64,000 nucleotides of DNA from contig JAYWCL010000027.1 of the NCBI GenBank assembly GCA_043780595.1, forward strand, positions 1-64,000. Direction: 5' to 3'. This document shows positions 17,461 through 27,104 of this stretch, in pieces. Position 1 is the stretch's first letter. Each line of letters begins with the position of its first letter. The notes below the pieces were generated by a model, which saw only the letters and a program-made list of their open reading frames with translations, searched no databases and had not been told where the DNA came from. The DNA comes from Limnoglobus sp043780595. Lineage in GTDB: Bacteria > Planctomycetota > Planctomycetia > Gemmatales > Gemmataceae. A program made the position numbers and the translations under genes.

Positions 17461-17766
17461 CTACATTTCGCGTCCCATCGACTGTTCCACTTCCGGCGGG
17501 TTCATGGTCTCGGTGGGGAGGCCATGATCCGGTTCCGACGGCGTGTACTGCCCAGGGCCGTAAGGCACGAAGGCACTGCCGTTGAAGATGGCAGAGGCCA
17601 TTTCCATTTGCCCCTGCACGCCGAGCCGTCCGAGTTCCGCACCGATGTCGCCGAGAATGCTGCCCAGCGACAGGCCGGGAAGGACTTTCTGAATCGTCTC
17701 GATGGCTCCCATCGGCGGCTCGCCATCCTTGATCTGCTCAAACAGTTTCTGCGTTTGCTTCGACAT
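17461..17766 (-). CDS. Small soluble element protein, unknown function
   Basis: The 101-residue product starts MSKQTQKLFEQIKDGEPPMG, preceded by GGGGAAAACG. It is predicted mostly helical for the first half, with a Gly-rich centre (LGSILGDIGAELGRLG) and a Pro-rich tail. It lies 12 bases after the VirD4-like gene, so the two are probably co-translated. No family recognised; a partner of the coupling protein is a guess from position. Confidence 0.65.
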   Translation of the reverse strand: MSKQTQKLFEQIKDGEPPMGAIETIQKVLPGLSLGSILGDIGAELGRLGVQGQMEMASAIFNGSAFVPYGPGQYTPSEPDHGLPTETMNPPEVEQSMGREM

Positions 17767-17778
17767 CGTTTTCCCCTT

Positions 17779-19491
17779 TCAGTTGAAGGAATCCATGAAG
17801 AGTCCTGCCGTGAACATCACAGCGAGTATCGAGACCGCGAGGAACAGGCAGGCCGTGTCGAACATGACCTTCCACAGCCCCAACCCACGCGGGATTTTGA
17901 AGTCACGCTCGTAGTACCTCACGAGTGTGGTCCAGATCGGCGGCACCCCAGGCGTGAAGCAGATCGCCACACGTTCGGACAGTGCCGTGACTTCCTCTGG
18001 CTTCAGGAGCTTCCTGCCGGCGAATTGCCAGTTGTCGTTGGCGTTCGACGAGTAGCTGTAGTTGCTGCCTTGCTGGGACTCCTGCCGCGACATTCCCGAA
18101 CTCGTCCCGCCAGAGGTCACGACCTGCGTGAATTCCCCCAGGCGGTTGCTGACGTACTCCGCCGTTTGCTGGTCGTTGACCCCGAAGAACACCTGCGTGA
18201 CGTTCGAGAGCAGCGTCTGGTCCTGACCATCGGGGAAGCTCTTGCGAAGTTGACCTAAACTTTGAAAAAGAAAAATCAGCCGCACCCCGTACCCACGGAA
18301 CTTGTCCACGGCGTCGTCGAGCGCGTCCATGTGGCCGAGCGACGCCGCTTCATCGAGGACGAAATGCACCTTGGTCGTTTCCTGCAAGCCGCCTTTGACC
18401 ACCGCCCGCAGCAACGAGCCGATCCACATGCGCAGCAACGGCGACTGTGCCCGCTGATGCTCCGGCGGAAGCACCAGATAGACCGTCATCTTGCCGGTGA
18501 GCAAATCGGCAGGGTTGAAGCTGCTCGCTTTCGTGCTGGCGGCAACGGCCAGCGTGTCAAGGAATCGCAGGTGGCGGTTCGCCGTGGTCAACACCGAGGA
18601 CAGTTCCTTGTCCTTGAAGTGATTGAGTTGATGGCCGAGACGGGAGAGCATCCCTTCCCATGCATCGGACTCGCACATTAGCTTGATTGCTGCCGCCATC
18701 TTTTCAGGATTGGTCAGCAACGTCCGCACCGACTGCATCGACTTGTCGCCGTCTTCGGCGAAGTTGGCGACCATCGCCGTCATCGCGGCGATCCATGCTT
18801 CTGCGGAGTCGTCCCAATGTTTTTCTTTCTCCTGCCCTGTCCGAACGACGAGCGCTTCGGCCAAATCGCGGCAGTCGTCCAAAGCGGTCCGCGAATCGCG
18901 GTCGATGAACTCCAGCGGGTTGAACGTGTCCGGTTCTCGCGTCGTGACCTCGAAAGGATCGAGGACGACGACCTTGTGTCCCATTCTGCGTCGGGCTTCT
19001 GCCGTCGCTTTGACCAACTCGCCCTTGAAATCGACTACCACCATCGAATCGGGACAGGTGAGCAGATGCGGGATGACGATGGACACGCCTTTGCCTACGC
19101 CGGTCGGCGCGAACACCGCCGTGTGGACTGCTTTGGTCAGCCGCACCAGATACTTCGGTTGCTTCCGCTGGCACGCAATGAGGAACTTCTGGCAGGCTTC
19201 CCGTGCCGAAAGCCTTGAATCGAACAACGACTTCAGGCCATTGACCTTGCTCGGCTTGCCATTGATATGCCCGAGGATCAGCCCGTTGCCTTCGAGCATG
19301 TGTGGGAGGTCGGTTGCATCCGACCACCGTGCCGAACCATGTGTTGTGTAGTGGATGGTTTTCTTGCAGAGCATCACGACGGGGATGGCGACCAGCGCCA
19401 GCCATGCGTAAGGAATCAGGTAGACCATCAACGCGGCGAGATAGGCCACGAGAACGATGGTCACGATCAGAAAGATGCGGCAGATGTACAT
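17779..19491 (-). CDS. VirD4/TraG-like type IV coupling protein
   Basis: I start at ATG 19491 (MYICRIFLIVTIVLVAYL), giving 570 residues. Two N-terminal membrane helices (about 4-22 and 26-44) precede the ATPase: Walker A APTGVGKGVSIVIPHLL (about residue 127), VVVDFKGEL, VLDPFE, and Walker B VHFVLDEAASLGHMDAL, followed by FLFQSLGQL. A hydrophobic helix pair also ends the protein, which is unusual. Family role: it takes the relaxase-bound DNA strand to the mating channel and powers transfer. It belongs with the MobF relaxase at 21854; no channel genes (VirB4, VirB6, VirB10) are visible in the window. Confidence 0.9.
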   Translation of the reverse strand: MYICRIFLIVTIVLVAYLAALMVYLIPYAWLALVAIPVVMLCKKTIHYTTHGSARWSDATDLPHMLEGNGLILGHINGKPSKVNGLKSLFDSRLSAREACQKFLIACQRKQPKYLVRLTKAVHTAVFAPTGVGKGVSIVIPHLLTCPDSMVVVDFKGELVKATAEARRRMGHKVVVLDPFEVTTREPDTFNPLEFIDRDSRTALDDCRDLAEALVVRTGQEKEKHWDDSAEAWIAAMTAMVANFAEDGDKSMQSVRTLLTNPEKMAAAIKLMCESDAWEGMLSRLGHQLNHFKDKELSSVLTTANRHLRFLDTLAVAASTKASSFNPADLLTGKMTVYLVLPPEHQRAQSPLLRMWIGSLLRAVVKGGLQETTKVHFVLDEAASLGHMDALDDAVDKFRGYGVRLIFLFQSLGQLRKSFPDGQDQTLLSNVTQVFFGVNDQQTAEYVSNRLGEFTQVVTSGGTSSGMSRQESQQGSNYSYSSNANDNWQFAGRKLLKPEEVTALSERVAICFTPGVPPIWTTLVRYYERDFKIPRGLGLWKVMFDTACLFLAVSILAVMFTAGLFMDSFN

Positions 19492-19498
19492 GGTGCCC

Positions 19499-19684
19499 TC
19501 AGTGTGAATGCGGCCGCAGCCGCGTTTGGATTCGGTTCGCCTGAAGCTCGTAAGTCTCAAGCCCCGCCTTGATTCGCTCGTACACGTTGATGAAAACTTC
19601 GCGCATCTCCTCGTCACGAAGAACCAGGAGTTTCATGACGACTTTCGCGGTGGCCCAGGCCACGTCATGTTGCAGCCGGTTCAT
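19499..19684 (-). CDS. Small helical element protein
   Basis: The 61-residue product (MNRLQHDVAWATAKVVMKLL...) is almost wholly helical with many Arg/Glu residues. Its start overlaps the end of the ParB-like gene by 20 bases and it ends 7 bases before the VirD4-like gene, as expected for a translationally coupled operon member. No family recognised. Confidence 0.6.
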   Translation of the reverse strand: MNRLQHDVAWATAKVVMKLLVLRDEEMREVFINVYERIKAGLETYELQANRIQTRLRPHSH

Positions 19685-20474
19685 GACTCTCCTTTTTGGC
19701 TTTGTCCTTCATCGCGGCCGCGAAGGTTTTGGCCGTGTAGCCAAGCTCCCGTGCCCGCTTCATCTCGCGGATGGCTTCGCCAAGTGCCTCAATGCTCTCG
19801 TCGAGCGACAGTTCGTTACCGGCGAGCGTGATGCTGACGCCCGACGGAAGCGGGCAGACGAGTCGCTTGACCCGCACTTGCGGAGTTGCTTTGTGCTTCC
19901 GGCTCCGCACCCGTTGCGCGAGGCCGTCGCGTGACGTGCCGGACAATTTAAGAGCGAGTAATTCGCTTTGTTGCTCGGGTGCAACGCGGCTGATCTCGTA
20001 ACAGGCGGTAATGCCGATTGTGCCCGCTTCCAAGGCTTCCTGAACCGCAGGGATGCAGCGCGACGGAGCAAGGTATTTGGTGATCGTCGATTCACCGAGC
20101 TTCAGGTGGGCCGCTAAATCCTTGTTCGCCCAGCCGTTGTTGAGCCGGAGCAGTTCTTCGCAGGCCCGCCACTTTTCGGAATCACGGAGGTCGGCGCGGT
20201 GGACGTTCTCGGTCAACTGGATCAGGCGGACTTCGGTTTCGGTCAGGGAACGGTCGGTGATGATGACCGAGAGTTCCTTCAGGCCGACAAGTTGAGCGGC
20301 ACGGAAACGGCGTTCGCCCCAGAGCAGGGTTCCGTCCGGCCTTGCCCCGACCGGCTGAAGCTGGCCGAGGGAAAGCATCGACTCCCCTAGCGACCGCAAG
20401 TCGGTTTCCGTAAAATGCTTCCGGGGTTGCTTCGGGTCGGGCTTGAAGAGCGTAAGCGGCTTCGTTGCGAGCAT
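19665..20474 (-). CDS. ParB/KorB-like DNA-binding protein
   Basis: I chose ATG 20474 (MLATKPLTLFKPDPKQPRKHF) because GGAGGT lies five bases upstream; the longer frame to 20498 lacks this. The 269-residue product has the ParB N-terminal motif (DPKQPRKHF, LGQLQPVGARPDG, LLWGERRFRAAQL, then QLTENVHRADL), followed by a helix-turn-helix (WANKDLAAHLKLGESTITKYLAPSR). The C-terminus is basic. ParB proteins bind centromere-like sites and act in partition or as regulators. No ParA is nearby, so it may be a regulator. It leads the operon with the coupling protein. Confidence 0.85.
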   Translation of the reverse strand: MLATKPLTLFKPDPKQPRKHFTETDLRSLGESMLSLGQLQPVGARPDGTLLWGERRFRAAQLVGLKELSVIITDRSLTETEVRLIQLTENVHRADLRDSEKWRACEELLRLNNGWANKDLAAHLKLGESTITKYLAPSRCIPAVQEALEAGTIGITACYEISRVAPEQQSELLALKLSGTSRDGLAQRVRSRKHKATPQVRVKRLVCPLPSGVSITLAGNELSLDESIEALGEAIREMKRARELGYTAKTFAAAMKDKAKKESHEPAAT

Positions 20475-20585
20475 GGTTGACCTCCAGTTGTTCATCACTG
20501 GATGAATCGTAACTCCATGCTGCGGAACGCTCCCTGCACGCTACTGGCAATCTGTGGAAAGCTACAGGAAGTGACGAAGTGCTAT

Positions 20586-21296
20586 ATGGTCAATCAACTC
20601 AGTAATCGAACCGTTATTACCAGCGGCCAAACAATTCAGCGGTTGCGTATCGAGAAAGGGTGGAGGGTCGAAGACCTCGCCAAGAAGGCCAAGTGTTCGC
20701 TCAAAACGGTCAAGAATTTAGAACGGGGGAAGAGGGCATATCTCTTTACCATAAGCAAGCTGGCGGCTGCGCTTGGTGTAGAAGTCTCTGCAATAATCGA
20801 GAATAAAGTCGCCGCAGAACCCACCAGCGAAGAAATAGTTGAAGAGCCGAAAAAAGATCGGCGGTTCAAATTGCAGATTACCTTGGATATTCCGCATGAA
20901 GAATTCGACGAGTGCTGGGATCTGACCCACGTCACGATCGTACTGAGCAGGATCCTAAAATCTATGGAGCAGTTAATCGTGACGAATGTAGAGTCCGGAA
21001 GCACGGTGATTACTCTTGAGATGACCTTGGAGGACATACAGAAGCTAATCAAGGTGCTTAATGACCCAATATTTGGCAAGCACGAGCTTGACCAATTGCG
21101 AGTTCATCAGGTGCAATTCCCTGATAGTGAAGACTTCAATCTGAATGGTCCGGTAGAAGGCGTGCCTGAAGGTGAGCCGCTTCGAGGCCGAACGATTACA
21201 CGCGATTTGGTTTTGAAGCAACCCGGCCGTGGGACTCCTCCAAAACCTAAGCCGAAGCCACTGAGCGAAAAGCCTGTTGATACAGATTCCGAATGA
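20586..21296 (+). CDS. XRE-type HTH protein with an unusual C-terminal domain
   Basis: From ATG 20586 the product has 236 residues. Residues about 12-70 form an HTH_3 domain (GQTIQRLRIEKGWRVEDLAKKA, then CSLKTVKNLERGKRAY, LAAALGVEV). Residues about 100-190 form a second small domain: LQITLDIPHEEFDECWDL, then a GSTVITLEMTLEDIQKLIKVL strand-helix unit. That GS-x-x-ITLEM-x-x-x-x-x-x-L pattern resembles domains described in bacterial conflict proteins, such as TRADD-N-like, but I cannot confirm it. The tail is Pro/Lys-rich and disordered. It is divergent from the ParB-like gene and may control both. Codon use is more AT-rich than in the flanking genes. Confidence 0.75.
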   Translation: MVNQLSNRTVITSGQTIQRLRIEKGWRVEDLAKKAKCSLKTVKNLERGKRAYLFTISKLAAALGVEVSAIIENKVAAEPTSEEIVEEPKKDRRFKLQITLDIPHEEFDECWDLTHVTIVLSRILKSMEQLIVTNVESGSTVITLEMTLEDIQKLIKVLNDPIFGKHELDQLRVHQVQFPDSEDFNLNGPVEGVPEGEPLRGRTITRDLVLKQPGRGTPPKPKPKPLSEKPVDTDSE

Positions 21297-21342
21297 TTTT
21301 CACCTTCCCCGCTCAAGTGTGTGATCCAAACAAATCCTCCAG

Positions 21343-21864
21343 TTACCGTTCTTTTTGCAAGAATGCCGGGGCATTTGTTCCCATCCACGCTTTCACATCT
21401 TCATGCGACGCGAACTCGGCAACCTGAATGCTGTCGATAGTCGGCCCCGATTCTCCTACCGTCTTGATTTCGTCTTCGCTCATCTCGCGGACCCAAAGGA
21501 CGCGGTGACGCTGCAAGCCGGCGGAAGTCAGGTTGATAGTGCTGTCGGTGAGCGGGCGGTCGAGGTTGCTGCCTTTTATCAGGACGAGATAGACGAGATC
21601 GCCCGAGAACTTCAGCAACAGCCCTTCGGACGGGTTGAACTTCCAGTTGCCGAGCCAGCCATACGGAAACCAGGTGCTGTTGCCGTCGCGCAGGCGGATT
21701 TCGATGGCGTCGGCACGCTCGCGGATGCCGCGCAAATAGCCGAAAGCAGCACAGGACGCTTCACCCGTGTCGTCCTCCGGCACTTTCTTGGGTGTGGCAT
21801 CCGGTTTTCCTTCGGTATGGAGGATTCCCTTCAACCGGTCCTGATGGGTCGGCTTATCGAACAT
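21343..21864 (-). CDS. Relaxase-associated protein of unknown function
   Basis: The 173-residue soluble product starts at ATG 21864, overlapping the last codons of the relaxase gene by 11 bases, which implies translational coupling. It has a predicted beta-rich core (IEIRLRDGNSTWFPYGWLG, LVYLVLIKGSNLDRPL, LQRHRVLWVREM). No known domain recognised. The tie to the relaxase suggests an accessory transfer role, inferred from position only. Confidence 0.65.
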   Translation of the reverse strand: MFDKPTHQDRLKGILHTEGKPDATPKKVPEDDTGEASCAAFGYLRGIRERADAIEIRLRDGNSTWFPYGWLGNWKFNPSEGLLLKFSGDLVYLVLIKGSNLDRPLTDSTINLTSAGLQRHRVLWVREMSEDEIKTVGESGPTIDSIQVAEFASHEDVKAWMGTNAPAFLQKER

Positions 21865-24538
21865 GATCCATCTCCGGTTGGGCTATGGCTGCTTGTTCAC
21901 CCCCGTTCGTGCGGTTATCGCTGCGGCTGGCAGAAACGGTCGGGCCACGGGTGAAGCCAAGGCGTCCATTGACCTTGGACTTTTGCTTGGCCGGTTCGGA
22001 AAGCTCCGTCGCCGACATCGGATCATCGGGGCGGCTGATCGCCTTCAGAAGTTCAAGCTTGTCGTCTGTGAATATCATCGCCTGTTCCTTGCCGCGCGTA
22101 ATGGCGACATACGCCGTCCGCTCACCCGTCGCCGGAAAGGACTCGCTGGACGCTCCGATGAACACCTTGTCCACCGTCACGCCCTGGCTGGCATGGCTGG
22201 TCACAACGTAACCGTGGGTGAGATGGCCGAAGTCGCGGTCGATGATCCAGCCGTGATCGACGATGAGGTCGCCGCGTTTGGTGAATCCTTCAACGGTGAG
22301 CAGCGACCCGTTGCTGAGGCGATGCTTGCCGTCTTTCGTCTTGCCGCCCGCCGTCACCCGCACGCGATCCCCGACAGTGAGCGCGAACTGCATCGGACGA
22401 TACACCTCGAACCGGTTGGCATCATCGGTGGGAATCTTGCTACCTTCGGCCACGATGACACGCGATCCCTTCTGGTGGCGGGGCGTATTCTGGTTGAACT
22501 GGATCAAGTCACCCGCATCGTATTGCGTGGCGTCCGCTTTCTGGGCGTCCGTCAGGTGGGCCGAGAACCAGCCGGTGACGACGTGTTCTTCCTTGAGTTT
22601 GCCTTCTGCCTTCAGGCCAGCGCGAATCGCATCGGTGATACGTGCCGCTTCCGCGTGCGTCGGCGACACGACCAGTGCCGACTTGGGAGTACCGTCACGT
22701 TTGGTTTCAGCGACGGCGGACAGGTAGGCATCGGCCAGTTGCTGGTAACGATCCGCGTCGGCGACTTCCCTGATCCAGCCGAGCTTGTCCAGCCCCTGGA
22801 ATGCTTCTGCGGTCCTGCCTTCACTCAGTGCTTCCGCCGCTTTCTTGTAATCGCCCTTCTGCCGGAGGATTTCCGTCACTTCGGCAACACGCAAGCCCGC
22901 CTTTTCTTCGAGCAGTTTGAGCGGTTCGCCCGCCGTGACGCTGCGATGCTGCCTGCGGTCACCCACGAGGATCACCCTCGCGTTCATCGTCTCCGCCACC
23001 TCGAATACCTTGAGCATATCCCTTGTGCCAAGCTGGCTGGCCTCATCGACGAGGATGACGCCACCCCTCGCGGCTTCCTGCATGTACTGGTCTTTGAGGA
23101 ATCGGGCGACCGTATCGGCCATCGCGAATCCCGCTTCCTCGCGCAAGACTTCGCGGCTTGCTTTCACCGACTGTGCCAGAGCGACGACGGGCTTACCTGC
23201 TTCGGCGAGTGCCTCGCCGATTTCCTGTTCGAGTGTGGTTTTGCCGGTTCCTGCCACCCCGCGTATTATCATCACGCGGTCACGCGAGCCGAGGACGTGA
23301 CTCACCGCCGCTTTCTGCCCTTCGTTGAACCAATCGCGTGAGCAGGGCCGCTGCGGATCGCCAAGCGGTCGCGAACGTCCACGCCCCTGACGGGCGAAGT
23401 CGATCATGCGTGATTCCAATGCCAGCATTTCTTTGGTCGTCGCCACCTTGCGCCCGTCCACTTCGCTGCGGATCAAAGGACGTTCCTGCATCTCTTTGGC
23501 TACGGCATCGACGGTGACTGACCCGATTCCGCGTTTCAGGGCTTCGGTCAGCAGTTTGCGTTCGGGCAAGACGGCCTCACGCACGAAGCTATGCTCAATG
23601 GCGTGATCGACCGCCAACACTTCGCCATGTTCTGGCCGTGCGGCCTTCTTCTCGCGGCGATGCACGGAAGCCAGTTGTTCACGCTCCTTGTCGTTCAGGC
23701 GGGAGTCCCATTCCTTGCGGAGCGAATCCAGACCCAGCGCCGAATCCTTCTTCTCGCGGGTTTCCGCTCCGAGTTCGGCTTTGCGGTCGGGGTTGGTGAT
23801 GCCTTTTTCGTCGGCGAGCTTTTCGATGAGGGCGGTACGACGCGAGAAACGCTTCAGAATGTCCGGAGCGATTCCCGCAATCTCGAAATCATCCCGCTTG
23901 CGCTCTACCCCGAAGCCGATGTCCTGGAGATTGTTGGCAAGGCGGACGCGGAAGGCCGCCTGGAAGTACGGGGCGTCACGCTTGAGTTCGCGGAACTGGC
24001 CCGCTTTCCAGCGTTCTTCTTCCTGATCCCAAGTCGAATTGAAGACAAAAACGTGGGCATGCAACTGCGGATCGGGCATTCCGTCCACCGGCCTTGACGT
24101 GGTGTGGATGAACTCCGCCCAGGTCATGTTGCCGGTCAGGCGGTTGGCATCCTGTCCTCGCGTGCGAACGCGGGTTTTCATCTCGGCTTCCATCTCGCGC
24201 ATCGTTTCATCGACGGCGCTGCGGAACGCTTCAAGAATGTCCTGATCGCCACTCATCGCGTAGAGCAGAGAAACCGATTTTGGCACCGAGAAAGTGAAAT
24301 CGTATCCGACCGTCCGCTCGGTGCGAGTCCGCACCGTCAGCGGTTCGCCGGTTCTGGGATCAAGGTTGTCGCAGAGCCGCTCGAAGGAGAACTTGTCTAC
24401 CGTCCCCGAAAGACCAAGGCGTTCGGCACCTTGACCGCCCCAGGAACCCACGAGTTCCTGACCTTCGGAGTAATAGTCCGCCGTGGCGTAATAACGCTTG
24501 GCACCGGAGGCAGAGTCCTGTTGCGAGATGCGGATCAT
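21854..24538 (-). CDS. MobF-family relaxase-helicase (TrwC/TraI-like)
   Basis: The 894-residue product has a TrwC relaxase domain (about 1-310) with catalytic-type tyrosines in KRYYATADYYSEG, the conserved VDKFSFERLCDNLDPRTGEP segment and the metal-binding HxH in DPQLHAHVFVFN (about residue 158). A RecD-like helicase follows: Walker A RGVAGTGKTTLEQ (about 428), Walker B VILVDEASQLG (about 497), GDRRQHRSV, and the late motif THGYVVTSHASQGVTVDKV with YVAITRGKEQ. It nicks oriT, stays bound to the 5' end and unwinds the strand for transfer. Translation starts at ATG 24538. It overlaps the next gene and belongs with the VirD4-like protein. A decayed homologous piece lies at 27105-27425. Confidence 0.93.
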   Translation of the reverse strand: MIRISQQDSASGAKRYYATADYYSEGQELVGSWGGQGAERLGLSGTVDKFSFERLCDNLDPRTGEPLTVRTRTERTVGYDFTFSVPKSVSLLYAMSGDQDILEAFRSAVDETMREMEAEMKTRVRTRGQDANRLTGNMTWAEFIHTTSRPVDGMPDPQLHAHVFVFNSTWDQEEERWKAGQFRELKRDAPYFQAAFRVRLANNLQDIGFGVERKRDDFEIAGIAPDILKRFSRRTALIEKLADEKGITNPDRKAELGAETREKKDSALGLDSLRKEWDSRLNDKEREQLASVHRREKKAARPEHGEVLAVDHAIEHSFVREAVLPERKLLTEALKRGIGSVTVDAVAKEMQERPLIRSEVDGRKVATTKEMLALESRMIDFARQGRGRSRPLGDPQRPCSRDWFNEGQKAAVSHVLGSRDRVMIIRGVAGTGKTTLEQEIGEALAEAGKPVVALAQSVKASREVLREEAGFAMADTVARFLKDQYMQEAARGGVILVDEASQLGTRDMLKVFEVAETMNARVILVGDRRQHRSVTAGEPLKLLEEKAGLRVAEVTEILRQKGDYKKAAEALSEGRTAEAFQGLDKLGWIREVADADRYQQLADAYLSAVAETKRDGTPKSALVVSPTHAEAARITDAIRAGLKAEGKLKEEHVVTGWFSAHLTDAQKADATQYDAGDLIQFNQNTPRHQKGSRVIVAEGSKIPTDDANRFEVYRPMQFALTVGDRVRVTAGGKTKDGKHRLSNGSLLTVEGFTKRGDLIVDHGWIIDRDFGHLTHGYVVTSHASQGVTVDKVFIGASSESFPATGERTAYVAITRGKEQAMIFTDDKLELLKAISRPDDPMSATELSEPAKQKSKVNGRLGFTRGPTVSASRSDNRTNGGEQAAIAQPEMDHVR

Positions 24539-24871
24539 GCCTCATTTTACTCTAACACAGATGCGTTAATGAAATGTTAATGCTTCTGTGCTCCACCGCA
24601 GCCAGCCTCAGTTTGCGCGGTTTTTGATATTCGAAATGTCACCGATGCGCGACCGAAACGTGCCTGCTACACGTTGACGGCATCACTCGCGATAAGGATT
24701 TATTTCTGGAATTCGTGGTGGACACCTAGATTTGTCTAATTGGCTAAAGCGTGTCATGAGTGCGGGCTACTCTCACTTGATCGGCCAACGATTCCAATGT
24801 CATTGACTTACCCCTACAAGGAAAGGTACAGAGGACTCTGAGGGCCAATCAGTGAAATACCCTTAATTTAT
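24539..24871. other. Gene-free region upstream of relaxase
   Basis: No gene is seen. It must carry the relaxase promoter. GTTAATG occurs twice (24565-24571, 24576-24582) just upstream of the relaxase start, and once (27451-27457) near the decayed copy, so it may be part of a conserved regulatory or nick-region sequence. Confidence 0.35.
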
Positions 24872-26896
24872 TCAGACTGCTATTTTACCAGTGTTTTTCA
24901 GAATATGCTTGATTAGTATTTCCTGCAGCTGATGTGGATCAAACGGCTTGCTGATGTAATCATCCATTCCCAGAGCCAGGCACTTTTCCTTATCTCCTTT
25001 GAGGGCGTTGGCAGTCATGGCTATAATAGTCACACGCGACAAACCTTTGTCCTGCTCTAATTTACGAATATGCTTCGTGGTCTCATAGCCATCCATAACC
25101 GGCATTTGCATATCCAGTAATACGAGCGAATATTTGTCAGGGGACATTTTATCAATAGCTTCTTGTCCATTACGTGCCACCTCATAACGGTAACCAAAAC
25201 TATCAAGCATAGTAGTCGCTACAAGAATATTAGGCTCATAGTCTTCTACCAGAAGAATTGGTAAATGGTCTGTATTTACTTGCTTATCAAGAGTTACAAT
25301 ACGTTCCTGATGGGTATGAATAGTGTTGTCGCTGGCAGCAACAGGAAGGCTTAAAATGAGGACAAAAGTGGAACCATGACCGATCACGCTGGTAACGGTG
25401 ATTGTTCCTCCCATCTGTTCGGCTAGGGTTTTAGAGATGGCAAGCCCTAGCCCAGTGCCGCCATACTTACGGGTAATAGAGGGATCAGCTTGTATGAATT
25501 TTCCAAAAATATTTGACATCATATCTTCAGGAATACCTATTCCGGTATCGGTTACTGAGATAGCAATTGTCCCGTTCCCATTTCCCTTCCCGTCGTATGC
25601 AAGAAAAATGGATACGCTACCATGTTCAGTAAATTTAATAGCGTTGCTGACCAGATTAAGTACTATTTGGTGGATGCGCCTGCTATCGCCAATGTACGTC
25701 TTATAGAGACCGGCTTCATAACTTACATTAAGGCCGATCCCTTTTTCATGCGCGCGAACAGACATGGCACTGATAATTTCCTCGATTAGCGAGGACATGT
25801 TGAAAGGGGCAGAATCCAGCTCAACGACCTCAGATTCTATTTTGCTAATGTCCAGCAAATCATTGATTAGTAACATCAAGCCATCGGCGCTAGTCTGCAG
25901 CACCGTGACGTATTTTTTTTGTTTATCATCCAGTTTGCTGTTCTGCAGAATATTAGCAAGACCGATGATGGCATTCATCGGTGTCCTGATTTCATGGCTC
26001 ATGTTGGCAAGAAATTCCGATTTGACTTTATTAGCTGTGTCGGATTTAAGTTTTTCTTGCTGGAGCAGTTCTTCTGCCTGCTTCTGCACCGTCACGTCGC
26101 GCGCCGCGGCGAACACGCCGAGCACGTTGTCCTTGTCGTCCTTATAGACGGAGGCGTTGTAGAGCACGTCCGTGATGCGGCCCGACGTGTGGCGGATCGC
26201 GAGCGGGTAGTCCTTCACGAAGCCCTGGGAAAACACCTGCTGGTAACCTTCCTGCGCCTTCTCCGGCTCGGTGAAGTAATCGGAGAAGTCCGTGCCGATG
26301 AGCTTCTCCCGTGCGATGCCTGTGGCTTGCACGGACGCGTCGTTCACGTCGGTGATCTTGCCCTCGGGGCTGATGGTGACGAGCGGATCGAGCGAGGCTT
26401 CGATGAGCGAGCGCTCGTATTGGGACGCCTGCATTAGTTTCTTTTCGGTCAAATCACGTACCATGCCGACAAACATGTGCTCACCGTCGATCTGCATCCC
26501 ATTGACACTCAGTTCCATCGGAAAAACGCTGCCGTCCTTGCGCTTGCCGGATACTTCGCGGCCAATACCAATCACTTTCTTTTCGCCGGTATTAAGATAA
26601 TTACTCAAATAACCATCATGCTCAGAGTGATAAGGCTCTGGCATCAGCATTTTGACGTTCTGACCGATCACCTCATCCGGATGGTAACCGAAAATCAATT
26701 CTGCCGCAGGATTGAAACTCTGCATACTGCCTTTGTCGTCGATGATAATTAGCCCGTCGAGCACCGTATTTATTACGGCTTGAAGATAGTCGTTTTGGGC
26801 AGGGACTACTGTGCTTTTGGAGGTAGGAACAGATTTAGGCGAATTAAAAAGTGCGAACTTACACCCCATACTTTTTTCCATCCAGCAACATCGCAT
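24872..26896 (-). CDS. Hybrid sensor kinase (PAS-PAS-HisKA-HATPase-REC)
   Basis: The 674-residue product has no transmembrane helix. A first PAS domain (about 35-150) contains the FixL-like string FGYHPDEVIGQNVKMLMP and a GREVSGKRKDGSVFPMELSV stretch. A second PAS (about 165-280) is followed by HisKA (FLANMSHEIRTPMNAIIG, phospho-His about residue 298), HATPase (NLVSNAIKF, DTGIGIPED, GGTGLGLAISK) and a receiver (LLVEDYEPN, phospho-Asp in LLDMQMPVMDGYE). It senses a cytoplasmic signal and passes phosphate within itself. No response regulator or second partner is adjacent. DNA for the second PAS is visibly GC-richer than the rest. The gene seems imported into the element. Any of several nearby ATGs could be the start. 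Confidence 0.88.
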   Translation of the reverse strand: MRCCWMEKSMGCKFALFNSPKSVPTSKSTVVPAQNDYLQAVINTVLDGLIIIDDKGSMQSFNPAAELIFGYHPDEVIGQNVKMLMPEPYHSEHDGYLSNYLNTGEKKVIGIGREVSGKRKDGSVFPMELSVNGMQIDGEHMFVGMVRDLTEKKLMQASQYERSLIEASLDPLVTISPEGKITDVNDASVQATGIAREKLIGTDFSDYFTEPEKAQEGYQQVFSQGFVKDYPLAIRHTSGRITDVLYNASVYKDDKDNVLGVFAAARDVTVQKQAEELLQQEKLKSDTANKVKSEFLANMSHEIRTPMNAIIGLANILQNSKLDDKQKKYVTVLQTSADGLMLLINDLLDISKIESEVVELDSAPFNMSSLIEEIISAMSVRAHEKGIGLNVSYEAGLYKTYIGDSRRIHQIVLNLVSNAIKFTEHGSVSIFLAYDGKGNGNGTIAISVTDTGIGIPEDMMSNIFGKFIQADPSITRKYGGTGLGLAISKTLAEQMGGTITVTSVIGHGSTFVLILSLPVAASDNTIHTHQERIVTLDKQVNTDHLPILLVEDYEPNILVATTMLDSFGYRYEVARNGQEAIDKMSPDKYSLVLLDMQMPVMDGYETTKHIRKLEQDKGLSRVTIIAMTANALKGDKEKCLALGMDDYISKPFDPHQLQEILIKHILKNTGKIAV

Positions 26897-27104
26897 TGGT
26901 TGTGTGCGGACTTGAATGTAATATCACGAGTGTGCGAAAAGCCATTGCGTATAACCTAATTTGCCCTAAGGCTATTGAAAGATGTGTTCATCACATCTGT
27001 TACAGGAGGAAGTTCGCGCGCGCGGGGGATAGTTTAGAGGGAAGCGTATAAGTTTACAATAAGTAATATGCAGTTATAAATAAGGACAGCGTAAGTTTAG
27101 CTAT

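Noticed and set aside
21863..23341. A 492-residue plus-strand open frame opposite the relaxase
   Set aside because: It lies fully within the relaxase gene on the other strand, is His/Arg-rich with no known domain, and reflects GC-rich codon bias.
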